From NCBI RefSeq assembly GCF_034313965.1, contig NZ_JAVIWQ010000002.1:682001-746000 (forward strand): DNA of 64,000 nt, in the 5' to 3' direction. The position numbers were made by a program, and so were the translations under genes. Positions within the stretch are counted from its first letter, which is position 1; each line of letters starts with the position of its first letter. This DNA is from Herbaspirillum sp. RTI4. Lineage in GTDB: Bacteria; Pseudomonadota; Gammaproteobacteria; Burkholderiales; Burkholderiaceae_D. A model generated the notes under the pieces. That model saw only the letters and a list, made by a program, of their open reading frames with translations, was not told the DNA's origin and searched no databases. Of this stretch, positions 19,712-27,823 are shown one piece after another.

Positions 19712-20458
19712 ATGTACAAAATTGTCCTTATGCGTCACGGCGAGTCCACCTGGAATCTGGCAAATCGCTTCACCGGCTGGGTCGATGTCGACCTGACCGA
19801 CAAGGGTGTGGCCGAAGCGCGCAATGCGGGAGTGCTTCTGAAGGAGGCCGGATTCAGCTTCGATGTTGCCTATACTTCGGTGCTCAAGCGCGCTATTCGC
19901 ACGCTCTGGACGACGCTCGACGAGATGGATTTGATGTGGTTGCCTGTCAAGCACGACTGGCGTTTAAATGAGCGCCATTACGGTGCGCTTCAGGGTTTGA
20001 ACAAGGCAGAAACGGCGGCCCAGTATGGCGATGCCCAGGTATTGACCTGGCGGCGTAGCTACGACACGCCGCCCAATCCGCTGGACGAAGCCGCCGCACA
20101 GGCGACCTGGGACGATCCGCGCTACGCCACCCTGCCGCGCGAACAAATTCCTTTGACCGAATGCCTGAAAGACACGGTTGCCCGCGTACTGCCTGTCTGG
20201 AACGAAGAAATCGCCCCGGCCATTCTCGCCGGCAAACGGATATTGATTTCCGCCCATGGCAATAGCCTGCGCGCGCTGATCAAATATCTGGATGGCATCA
20301 GCGATCAGGATATCGTCGGTCTGAATGTGCCGAATGGACAACCGCTCGTCTATGAGCTGGACGCTGACCTGAAGCCGATCCGGAGCTACTACCTGGGCGA
20401 TCAGGCGGCCATTGCGGCGGCGCTGGCGGCCGTTGCCAATCAGGGAAAATCCAAATAG
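19712..20458 (+). CDS. gpmA: 2,3-bisphosphoglycerate-dependent phosphoglycerate mutase
   Basis: GpmA interconverts 3- and 2-phosphoglycerate in glycolysis. The 248-residue product begins [15 protein letters not shown], with the phospho-histidine motif RHGE, and contains [33 protein letters not shown] and the second catalytic His in [14 protein letters not shown]. An in-frame ATG 15 codons upstream is ignored because the family begins at [10 protein letters not shown]. Divergent from the rhodanese gene. Confidence 0.96.
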   Translation: MYKIVLMRHGESTWNLANRFTGWVDVDLTDKGVAEARNAGVLLKEAGFSFDVAYTSVLKRAIRTLWTTLDEMDLMWLPVKHDWRLNERHYGALQGLNKAETAAQYGDAQVLTWRRSYDTPPNPLDEAAAQATWDDPRYATLPREQIPLTECLKDTVARVLPVWNEEIAPAILAGKRILISAHGNSLRALIKYLDGISDQDIVGLNVPNGQPLVYELDADLKPIRSYYLGDQAAIAAALAAVANQGKSK

Positions 20459-20490
20459 ACGCTTCTCCTTCCCTGCGGGGACTCAGCGGG

Positions 20491-21849
20491 ATGGCGTGGT
20501 TGCCTGCGACGTTGGCAGTATTGTTTCTCGCCGTCGGCACCTTGCCGTTCTTGTTGCCGACGGCACAGGCGCAGGCACTGAATGAGCGCACCCGTCAGAA
20601 ACAGCTTGCCGAGAACGAACGCGCCGCCTTGCAGGAAAAATTGGGCAAGCTCAAGCGCGACATCAACCAGACCGAAACGGCCAAAGGCAATGCTTCCGAT
20701 GCCCTTTCGGTATCGGAGACGGCCATTGCCAAGGCCAATCGTGCCTTGCACGATCTGAGCAGCGAACAGCAGCGGATCGAGGCAAAGCTGGCCCAGCTGA
20801 GCCAGCAGCAGACGGCTTTGTCCGGCGTGGTCAATTTGCAGCAGGCGCAACTGTACAAATTGCTGCGCCAGCAATACGAGGCAGGCAACGAAGACCGGAT
20901 CAAGCTGCTGCTATCCGGCGACAATCCCAATCGGATTAATCGCGATCTGCGCTACATGGGCTATGTCTCGCAGGCCCAGGCCAAGCTGATCGACACCCTG
21001 CGCAGCAATTTGCAGGCGGTGAAAAATAACCAGGAAGAAACGCAAAAAGCGCAAACCGAGCTCAGCGACATCAGCCAGAAACAATTGCAGCAAAAAGCGG
21101 TTCTGGAGCAGGAAAAAAGCAAACGGGTGGCGCTGCTGGCGCAGCTGTCGAGCAAGCTGAGCGCCCAGCGTAAAGAAGCCGGCAGTCTGCAACAGAACGA
21201 TCAGCGGCTGTCCGGGCTGGTCGACAAGCTGGCGCAATTGATCGAGGAGCAAAAGAAAACCGAAGCCGCTGCGCGTGAAAAGCGACGGCAGGAGCTATTA
21301 GCAAAAGCCAAAGCAGCCCGAGATCGACGTGCGGCAGCGAGCCGCAAATCCGCGCCGGCGGGCAGCGACAAAATCGATGATGACCAGCCAGCATCTCAGT
21401 CAGCCGGGCGCAACGACCTTGTGCCGAGTGCCAATGAAGAACATTTCGGCAAGCCCTTTGCTGAGCTGCGCGGACAATTACGTTTGCCTGTGCGCGGCGA
21501 ATTGGCCGCGCGTTTCGGTGCCAAGCGCGGCGAGGGGCCGGTCTGGAAAGGCTTGTTTATTCGCGCCGCCGATGGCGCGGAAGTCAGGGCCGTAGCAGCG
21601 GGGCGTGTCGTGTTTGCTGACTCGCTACGCGGTTTTGGCAACCTGATTATTGTCGATCACGGCAACCAATACATGACGATTTATGGCAATAACCAGGGGC
21701 TTTCCAAGCACCCTGGCGATCTGGTTAAAACTGGTGATGTCATCGCCACGGTAGGGAATGCCGGCGGCAATGAGCAATCGGGTTTATACTTTGAGATGCG
21801 ACATCAGGGTCGCGCTTTTGACCCGTTAGCGTGGGTAACTACTAGGTGA
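20491..21849 (+). CDS. EnvC-type murein hydrolase activator
   Basis: The 452-residue product has a signal peptide (about 1-27), a long coiled coil from about residue 30 to 270 (rich in Gln, Leu, Lys, Glu) and a C-terminal LytM/M23 domain. In that domain the zinc ligands are absent: the H-x3-D position reads VWKGLFI, the H-x-H position reads GLYFEMR and the Tyr-x-His loop reads YGNNQ. This degeneracy is the mark of EnvC, which activates amidases during septum splitting instead of cutting peptidoglycan itself. It is followed after 4 bases by a CtpA-type protease gene, a common pairing. Confidence 0.92.
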   Translation: MAWLPATLAVLFLAVGTLPFLLPTAQAQALNERTRQKQLAENERAALQEKLGKLKRDINQTETAKGNASDALSVSETAIAKANRALHDLSSEQQRIEAKLAQLSQQQTALSGVVNLQQAQLYKLLRQQYEAGNEDRIKLLLSGDNPNRINRDLRYMGYVSQAQAKLIDTLRSNLQAVKNNQEETQKAQTELSDISQKQLQQKAVLEQEKSKRVALLAQLSSKLSAQRKEAGSLQQNDQRLSGLVDKLAQLIEEQKKTEAAAREKRRQELLAKAKAARDRRAAASRKSAPAGSDKIDDDQPASQSAGRNDLVPSANEEHFGKPFAELRGQLRLPVRGELAARFGAKRGEGPVWKGLFIRAADGAEVRAVAAGRVVFADSLRGFGNLIIVDHGNQYMTIYGNNQGLSKHPGDLVKTGDVIATVGNAGGNEQSGLYFEMRHQGRAFDPLAWVTTR

Positions 21850-21853
21850 ATCA

Positions 21854-23353
21854 ATGCGCAGCAAAATAAAGAACTTCAGTCTTATCGGTTTAGGTGTCAT
21901 TGCAGGTGTTGCAGCGTCCTTTCAATTTGATGCCATTGCGCAAAAGAATGCGGCCTCACCGCTGCCTTTGGAAGAGTTGCGACAGCTCACAGATGTCTTT
22001 GGTTTGATCAAATCCGATTACGTTGAACCAGTCACCGACAGCAAAATGCTGACCGACGCCATTGCCGGCATGGTCGGTTCACTCGACCCGCATTCTGCCT
22101 ATCTGGACAAGAAAGCCTACAAGGAATTGCGCGAAAGCACGATGGGCAAATTCGTCGGCCTCGGCATCGAAGTCGGCATGGAAGACGGTTACGTCAAAGT
22201 CATTTCGCCGATTGAAGATTCTCCCGCCTACCGCGCCGGCATCAAGGCTGGCGATCTGATCACACGTCTCGACAGCGCGCCGGTCAAGGGCTTGTCGCTG
22301 GACGAAGCCGTCAAGAAAATGCGCGGCGAACCCAATACCAAGATTACGCTGACCATCGCCCGCAAGGATGTGGACAAGCCGATCATTCTCACCGTTACCC
22401 GTCAGGAAATCCGCGTCCAGAGCGTCAAAGCCAAGGTGGTCGAGCCTGGTTACGCCTGGTTGCGCGTGACGCAGTTCCAGGAACCGACGGTCGACGACAT
22501 GGTGAAAAAAATCATGGCGATTTACGCGCAGGAGCCTAATCTGAAGGGACTGGTGCTCGACTTGCGCAACGATCCGGGCGGAGTGTTGCCCGGCGCGATT
22601 GGCGTATCGGCAGCTTTCCTGCCGAAAGATTCGGTCGTGGTCACAACGAATGGTCAGTTGGCAAGTTCCAAAGCGTCCTTCCTGGCGCGTCGCGAATTCT
22701 ATGCCTCCAGCCCGACGAGCGATCCTCTGGCGAAGTTGCCGGATGCCATCAAAAAAGTGCCGATGATTGTATTGGTCAATACCGGCTCTGCTTCCGCCTC
22801 GGAAATCGTCGCCGGCGCGCTGCAGGATTACAAGCGCGCCATCATCATGGGCACGCAAACCTTCGGCAAGGGCTCGGTGCAATCCGTGATTTCCTTGCCA
22901 CCGGACAAGACCACGGCCGTCAAGCTGACCACCGCCCGTTATTACACTCCTAACGGACGCTCGATTCAGGCCAAGGGCATCGTGCCCGACATCATGGTCG
23001 ATGAATATGCGGATGGCGACGGACTGAACGCCCTGCGTTTGCGCGAAGCCGATCTGAGCAAGCATCTGACCAATGACAAGGACAAGGAAGCCAACGTGGC
23101 ACGGCCTCCTATCGATGAGCTGGAAGAAGAGCAGCGCATTGCCGCTATCGAGAAAAAGCGCAAGCCGCTCGAATTCGGCAGCAAGGAAGACTTCCAGCTG
23201 AACCAGGCCCTGAATCAACTGAAGGGCTTGCCGGTGCAAGTATCGAAGGTCAAACCCGAGGTTCGTTCCGAAGAAAAGCCACTGGACGGCGCTCCCGCGA
23301 AGGCCGGAAGTAAAGAGAAAAAAGAAGTACCCGATAAAGAAGATAAAAAGTAA
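21854..23353 (+). CDS. ctpA: Carboxy-terminal processing protease (S41 family)
   Basis: The 499-residue product has a signal or anchor segment near the start, a PDZ domain around GKFVGLGIEVGMEDGYVKV to GLSLDEAVKKMRGEPNT, and an S41 protease core with the catalytic Ser in VNTGSASASEIVAGAL and the general-base Lys in TFGKGSVQSV. CtpA-type proteases act in the periplasm on cell-wall hydrolases and damaged proteins. A lysine- and glutamate-rich tail of about 70 residues closes the protein. A terminator follows 14 bases after the stop. Confidence 0.95.
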   Translation: MRSKIKNFSLIGLGVIAGVAASFQFDAIAQKNAASPLPLEELRQLTDVFGLIKSDYVEPVTDSKMLTDAIAGMVGSLDPHSAYLDKKAYKELRESTMGKFVGLGIEVGMEDGYVKVISPIEDSPAYRAGIKAGDLITRLDSAPVKGLSLDEAVKKMRGEPNTKITLTIARKDVDKPIILTVTRQEIRVQSVKAKVVEPGYAWLRVTQFQEPTVDDMVKKIMAIYAQEPNLKGLVLDLRNDPGGVLPGAIGVSAAFLPKDSVVVTTNGQLASSKASFLARREFYASSPTSDPLAKLPDAIKKVPMIVLVNTGSASASEIVAGALQDYKRAIIMGTQTFGKGSVQSVISLPPDKTTAVKLTTARYYTPNGRSIQAKGIVPDIMVDEYADGDGLNALRLREADLSKHLTNDKDKEANVARPPIDELEEEQRIAAIEKKRKPLEFGSKEDFQLNQALNQLKGLPVQVSKVKPEVRSEEKPLDGAPAKAGSKEKKEVPDKEDKK

Positions 23354-23366
23354 TTCGCACCAGATC

Positions 23367-23394
23367 GGGCCGCAGCGATGCGGCCCTTTTTCTT
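23367..23394 (+). terminator. Rho-independent terminator after ctpA
   Basis: GGGCCGCA / TGCGGCCC with a GCGA tetraloop is followed by TTTTTCTTTCC. It may end the gpmA-envC-ctpA transcript, although moeB follows closely on the same strand. Confidence 0.85.
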
Positions 23395-23425
23395 TCCACT
23401 TGTTTTGTTTCCCTTTCTTACCCTC

Positions 23426-24181
23426 ATGAACGATCAGCAATTACTGCGCTATTCCCGCCACATCTTGCTCGACGACATCGATATCGCCGGGCAAGAGCGC
23501 GTGCTGGCCGCGCATGCGTTGGTAATCGGTGCTGGCGGGCTGGGTTCTCCTGCCGCTTTATATCTGGCCGCGGCCGGCGTGGGAACGATCACCCTGGTCG
23601 ACGACGATACCGTCGACCTGACCAATTTGCAGCGGCAAATCATGCACACCACCGGGCGCGTCGGTCAGCTCAAGGTGCGTTCCGGCGCAGACGCACTGGC
23701 CCAGATCAATCCCGACGTGAAAGTACGCGCCCTGTCCGAACGTGTGGCCGGGCAGCGATTGCTGGATCTGGTGGGCGAAGCAAGCGTAGTACTCGATTGC
23801 AGCGATAATTTCCTCACCCGCCACGCAGTCAATCGCGCTTGCGTGGCACAGCAGGTTCCGCTGGTATCCGGCGCAGCACTGGGGTTCGACGGCCAGATCA
23901 GCGTTTTTGATACGCGCAGCGCCGCATCGCCGTGCTATGCCTGCCTGTTTTCTCCCGAGCAACAATTCGATGAAGTGCGCTGCTCCACGATGGGCGTGTT
24001 TGCGCCGCTGGTCGGCATCATCGGTGCCATGCAGGCGGCCGAAGCATTGAAACTGATCATCGGCATCGGCACATCGCTGGCCGGCAGCTTGCAAATCCTG
24101 GACGCCCGCACCATGGAGTGGACCACCATCGGCGTACCCCGCAATCCGGGCTGCGCGGTATGTGGTTCAGTACACGCATAA
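23426..24181 (+). CDS. moeB: Molybdopterin-synthase adenylyltransferase (MoeB/ThiF family)
   Basis: The enzyme adenylates the C-terminus of a ubiquitin-like sulfur carrier (MoaD or ThiS). The 251-residue product has the ATP-binding Rossmann motif VIGAGGLGSPAALYL, the NLQRQIMH-x-T arginine finger region, the DCSDNFLTRHAVN motif, and two CxxC pairs for zinc (CYAC and CAVC). The choice between MoeB and ThiF cannot be made from context. An upstream frame extension of 16 codons overlaps the terminator and is rejected in favour of MNDQQLLRYSRHILL. Confidence 0.92.
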   Translation: MNDQQLLRYSRHILLDDIDIAGQERVLAAHALVIGAGGLGSPAALYLAAAGVGTITLVDDDTVDLTNLQRQIMHTTGRVGQLKVRSGADALAQINPDVKVRALSERVAGQRLLDLVGEASVVLDCSDNFLTRHAVNRACVAQQVPLVSGAALGFDGQISVFDTRSAASPCYACLFSPEQQFDEVRCSTMGVFAPLVGIIGAMQAAEALKLIIGIGTSLAGSLQILDARTMEWTTIGVPRNPGCAVCGSVHA

Positions 24182-24584
24182 AACAACGGATAAGTAAGCA
24201 TAAAACTTAATCCTTGCCGCAAGCAGGGTTTGAGATACACTATGCGCGCTCTACCGTTTTGCCCGTCTTCAGGAATGGCGCAGATTGGGCAGGGCGGGGC
24301 CGAATCAGACCGATGGTTTGGCACGATGGAAGGCATGCAGCAGTGCAATTCCGGCAAGGTTAGCGGAACCGTAGGTTGTTGGTGTAGAATCCTTGTCTGC
24401 CAAAATTCCGGCTTGCCGCAAGCCGGCCAGAACAGGCAATTGGCGGGGGTTCTGCTGCTGAGGAAATCAGCAGGAAGGATAGTCTTCCAAAGCGACCGCA
24501 TCCGGCGCGTGCTCCAGAAATGCGAAAGCGCGTTCCGGATTAGCGGATAACATTCTGTAATCCGTAGCATCGAAAGTAAGCGAA
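24182..24584 (+). other. Long leader region of dksA
   Basis: About 400 bases between moeB and dksA. A perfect 8-bp hairpin with a 3-base loop lies at 24408-24426 (CCGGCTTG / CAAGCCGG), without a T-tract. A frame of 106 codons crosses the region, but its composition is not protein-like (many Gly, Cys, Gln, no recognisable fold) and no good ribosome-binding site precedes it. The region most likely holds the dksA promoter and 5' leader. Confidence 0.5.
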
Positions 24585-25040
24585 GTGGCCACTAAAACTC
24601 CTAAAGCATCTCCCGACGAGCAAGTCCCAGGCGTACTGCTCACTGAAGAGCAACTCCTGAAGATGAGCGAGAAGGACTACATGAACGCCGACCAGTTGGC
24701 GTTCTTCAAGGCGCGTTTGCAGCAGCTCGAAAAAGATCTGTTGAAAAATGCCGGCGAAACCACGGAACATTTGCGCGAAACCGTGCTGGTTCCCGATCCG
24801 GCTGACCGCGCCACCATCGAAGAAGAGCATGCGCTCGAATTGCGTACGCGTGACCGCGAGCGCAAATTGCTGAAGAAAGTCCAGCAATCGATCCAGATCA
24901 TCGATAACGGCGAATATGGCTGGTGCGAAGAAACCGGCGAGCCTATCGGCGTGCCGCGTCTCCTGGCTCGGCCAACCGCCACGCTGTCGCTGGAAGCGCA
25001 GCAACGGCGCGAACTGAAGCAGAAGCTTTACGGCGACTAA
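24585..25040 (+). CDS. dksA: RNA polymerase-binding regulator DksA, zinc-finger-less form
   Basis: DksA works with ppGpp in the secondary channel of RNA polymerase to retune promoters, notably those of rrn operons. The 151-residue product keeps the coiled coil and its active tip (Asp71, Asp74, Ala76 in DPADRAT). The C4 zinc finger is reduced to one cysteine: positions 114, 117, 135 and 138 are Cys, Thr, Ser and Ala. The same pattern is known in Pseudomonas DksA2 and many alphaproteobacterial DksA proteins, which work without zinc. The start is GTG, chosen because the following sequence matches family N-termini. Confidence 0.95.
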   Translation: MATKTPKASPDEQVPGVLLTEEQLLKMSEKDYMNADQLAFFKARLQQLEKDLLKNAGETTEHLRETVLVPDPADRATIEEEHALELRTRDRERKLLKKVQQSIQIIDNGEYGWCEETGEPIGVPRLLARPTATLSLEAQQRRELKQKLYGD

Positions 25041-25061
25041 TCCAGTCGCGCGAAGTACCAA

Positions 25062-25110
25062 ATCGCCCGGGGCGACGGCTTCTTTGCCTGTCACCCCGGG
25101 CGATCTCATT
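25062..25110 (+). terminator. Terminator after dksA
   Basis: An 11-bp stem (ATCGCCCGGGG / CCCCGGGCGAT) encloses a loop that can itself form a smaller stem; it is followed by CTCATTT. The T-tract is short, so termination may be incomplete towards the next gene 12 bases on. Confidence 0.7.
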
Positions 25111-25122
25111 TAATACACTCCC

Positions 25123-25527
25123 ATGCGACTGCTAACGCGTTCCGGGTGGCAAACGTCCCGCCCGACGTTGCGCCTGACATTGCTCCTGATGCTTGCGCTC
25201 CTGTACACGCAAGGTCTGGGATTCGTGCATGATATTTTCCATGCCGGATGGGCCGAAACACCGCAGCAGCAAGCGCGCTCCGCCGCTCTGTTCAATCACG
25301 TCGAGCATCATGGTGATGAACACTGCGATGAGCAGGGCAATCAGAGCAGCCACCACGACGACGATTGCGACGCCTTCGACGCCGCCGCCATCGCCGCTAC
25401 CATACACATCGTCATTCCCTCTTTACCCGTCATTCCCAGCGCCTATGTACTGGCCTTATGGGTGGCCTTCGCCTCGCGCGACATCCCCTTCCTGCGTCGG
25501 TTCTCGACCCGGGCTCCCCCGCTCTGA
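25123..25527 (+). CDS. Small membrane protein with His/Asp/Cys-rich segment
   Basis: The 134-residue product has a hydrophobic segment at about 17-38 (RLTLLLMLALLYTQGLGFVH), a central stretch at about 65-87 with six His, two Cys and many acidic residues (HVEHHGDEHCDEQGN, SSHHDDDCDAFD), and a second hydrophobic segment (ATIHIVIPSLPVIPSAYVLALWVAF). The His-rich loop is typical of metal binding. It sits between the dksA terminator and a ZnuD-like TonB receptor gene. A role in zinc or other metal handling at the membrane is an inference. No family is assigned. Confidence 0.7.
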   Translation: MRLLTRSGWQTSRPTLRLTLLLMLALLYTQGLGFVHDIFHAGWAETPQQQARSAALFNHVEHHGDEHCDEQGNQSSHHDDDCDAFDAAAIAATIHIVIPSLPVIPSAYVLALWVAFASRDIPFLRRFSTRAPPL

Positions 25528-25764
25528 CAAGTAATAAGCGCCCGTTCCAGGGACTGTTCGCACGCGCCAATGCCGTCTAACAGACCCTAAGCAACCGGTA
25601 CTGAACGGCCGGATATCGGCCGCCGATTTCTGCGCACCGTCCTTTGCCATTACCAAGGCAGCATTGCTGCCAGCCGCGCCTGCCTGAAGAGTCAGGGCGT
25701 GTCGGCTCGCGCACATGCTGAAATTACTGTGCGCAGAGTATTCACTCTGTCATCAAGGAATTTC

Positions 25765-27786
25765 ATGTATTTCCAACGCACCTTATTGGCCAGCGCGGCA
25801 TTGTCCGCCCTCGCCGGATTGCCATCGTCCGTCCTTGCGCAAACCACCTCACAAACCACCTCGCAAACACTGAGCGAAGTCGTCGTCACCGCCAGCCCCT
25901 TCGCCGGTAGCGAAGACGCCCAATTATTCGCGCCCGCCAAAGTACTGACCGGCGACGAATTGCGCAACAAACTCGGTAATTCGCTCGGCGACACACTCTC
26001 GCAGGAACTCGGCGTATCCGCCTCCGCCTTCGGTGCCGGCGCATCGCGTCCTATCGTGCGCGGCATGGAAGGGCCACGCGTCAAAATTCTGGAAAACGGC
26101 ATGACCGTATCGGACGTGTCCAGCCTGTCCAACGACCACGCCCCGGCCACTGAAAGCGCCACCGCCAGTCAGATAGAAATCCTGCGCGGCCCGGCCGCCT
26201 TGCTCTACGGTTCCGGCGCAATCGGCGGCGTCGTCAATGTGGTCAACAACCGCATCCCGACCGAACTTTCGACCCAGCCCAGCGGCGAGGTCGAAGTGCG
26301 CAGCGGCACCGCCGACAATCTGAAAAACACCTCCGCCACGCTCGAAGGCGCGGTCGGCAAAATCGGGCTGCATGTCGATGGCAACTGGCGCGACACCGGC
26401 GATTACGCCATTCCCGGCAACGCCAAACAATCCGATGGCAGTAGCGCCACAGGCCGCTTGCCCAACTCCTTTACCCATGAAAGCAGCTTCGGCGCGGGTG
26501 CCTCGCTGATGGATAGCTGGGGCCATGTCGGTGCCTCGGTGGCGCGATTGGACGACCACTACGGCATTCCCACCGCCGAGAAATCGTTCATCGACCTCAA
26601 ACAAACCCGCTACGACATCGACGCCCTGTTGCGCGCCCCCTTGCCCGGCTTCGACACCTTCCGCTTCCGGCTCGGCTACACCGATTATGCGCACACCGAA
26701 AAACAGCAGGACGGCACGCCCAATACCGTGTTTGCCAACCGCGCAACCGAAACGCGTTGGGAATTGACGCATCAGGACTGGGCCGGCTGGCGCGGCAATC
26801 TGGGCGTGCAAACCGACACCAGCAATTTTTCCGCACTGTCGGCCAGCACCGGCAAGGCCGATACCGTGCCGCAAACCCGGTCACAGACCTTCGCCGCATT
26901 TGTCGTCGAAGAACGGCAATTCGGCACCCTGCTGATCAGCGCCGGCCTGCGCGGAGAAGCCGTCAAACGCAGCCCGGACGGCATGAGCGGCAAGCCAGAC
27001 CGCGATTATCAATTAGGATCGTGGTCGCTCGGCAGCTTGTGGAGTTTCGTTCCCGGCTACGGTCTGGGACTCAGTTACGCCGCCTCGCAGCGCGCACCAG
27101 CGGCCGAAGAGTTGTATTCCAGCGGCCCGCACGAATCCACCGCCACCTACGATATCGGCGACAACAGCCTGAAAAAAGAGACCTCGCACAACATCGAGCT
27201 GAGCTTGCAAAAGACGACAGGCCAATGGCGCTGGAAAACCAACCTGTTCCAGAATCAGGTCGGCAACTACATTTATGGACGCACTGCCGGGAAGGTGGAC
27301 GATAGCGGCAACGCCAGTGCCGATGGCGAATTCACGCAGCGTTTCTGGTCACAGGGCGACGCCACTATTCGCGGCGCGGAGGCGGAAATCAGCTATCGCC
27401 TCAATCAGGAAGGCCCCTCAGTGCGCTTGTTTGCTGATACTTCACACGGCAGTCTGGATCAGCAAGGCAGTCTGCCCTTGCAACCGGCGACCCGCTACGG
27501 CCTCAACCTCGGGTATTTACAAGGCGCGTGGCGCAGTGGCATCAATCTGCTCCATGCGCAGCAGCAGGACAGGCTGGCGGCATTTGAAAACTATGTCACC
27601 CCCTCGTACACGCAGCTCGATGCCAATCTTGCCTACACCCAACGGCTCGATGCAGTCCGTGTCACCTGGTTTGCCATCCTCAGAAATCTGTTGAATCAGG
27701 ACATCCGCGTGTCCACTTCGGTTTTGCGCGAAACGGTACCGCTGAGCGGACGCAGCCTGATTGTCGGCGTGCGTACGCAATTCTGA
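25765..27786 (+). CDS. TonB-dependent outer-membrane receptor, ZnuD-like
   Basis: The 673-residue product has a signal peptide (1-25), a plug domain (LSEVVVTASPFAGSE as TonB-box region; GASRPIVRGMEGPRVKILENGM; QIEILRGPAALLYGSGAIGGVVN) and a 22-strand-type barrel ending in VGVRTQF with the C-terminal Phe needed for outer-membrane insertion. The plug resembles the ZnuD zinc receptors more than siderophore receptors; the metal is an inference, supported by the His-rich neighbour and the zinc-less DksA. The start with AAGGAA upstream is preferred over a frame extension of 22 codons. Short repeats (QTTSQTTSQT) follow the signal. Confidence 0.88.
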   Translation: MYFQRTLLASAALSALAGLPSSVLAQTTSQTTSQTLSEVVVTASPFAGSEDAQLFAPAKVLTGDELRNKLGNSLGDTLSQELGVSASAFGAGASRPIVRGMEGPRVKILENGMTVSDVSSLSNDHAPATESATASQIEILRGPAALLYGSGAIGGVVNVVNNRIPTELSTQPSGEVEVRSGTADNLKNTSATLEGAVGKIGLHVDGNWRDTGDYAIPGNAKQSDGSSATGRLPNSFTHESSFGAGASLMDSWGHVGASVARLDDHYGIPTAEKSFIDLKQTRYDIDALLRAPLPGFDTFRFRLGYTDYAHTEKQQDGTPNTVFANRATETRWELTHQDWAGWRGNLGVQTDTSNFSALSASTGKADTVPQTRSQTFAAFVVEERQFGTLLISAGLRGEAVKRSPDGMSGKPDRDYQLGSWSLGSLWSFVPGYGLGLSYAASQRAPAAEELYSSGPHESTATYDIGDNSLKKETSHNIELSLQKTTGQWRWKTNLFQNQVGNYIYGRTAGKVDDSGNASADGEFTQRFWSQGDATIRGAEAEISYRLNQEGPSVRLFADTSHGSLDQQGSLPLQPATRYGLNLGYLQGAWRSGINLLHAQQQDRLAAFENYVTPSYTQLDANLAYTQRLDAVRVTWFAILRNLLNQDIRVSTSVLRETVPLSGRSLIVGVRTQF

Positions 27787-27823
27787 GGCGGTCGTAGCGA
27801 GCGGTGGCGGCAGGGGAGAAAAA

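Noticed and set aside
22079..23440. Open minus-strand frame of about 453 codons inside ctpA
   Set aside because: The product is Arg-, His- and Gln-rich, as expected for the complement of a GC-rich coding frame, while the plus strand gives an S41 protease with catalytic residues.
24230..24550. Frame of 106 codons in the dksA leader
   Set aside because: No good ribosome-binding site, composition not protein-like, and the region more plausibly serves as promoter and leader of dksA.
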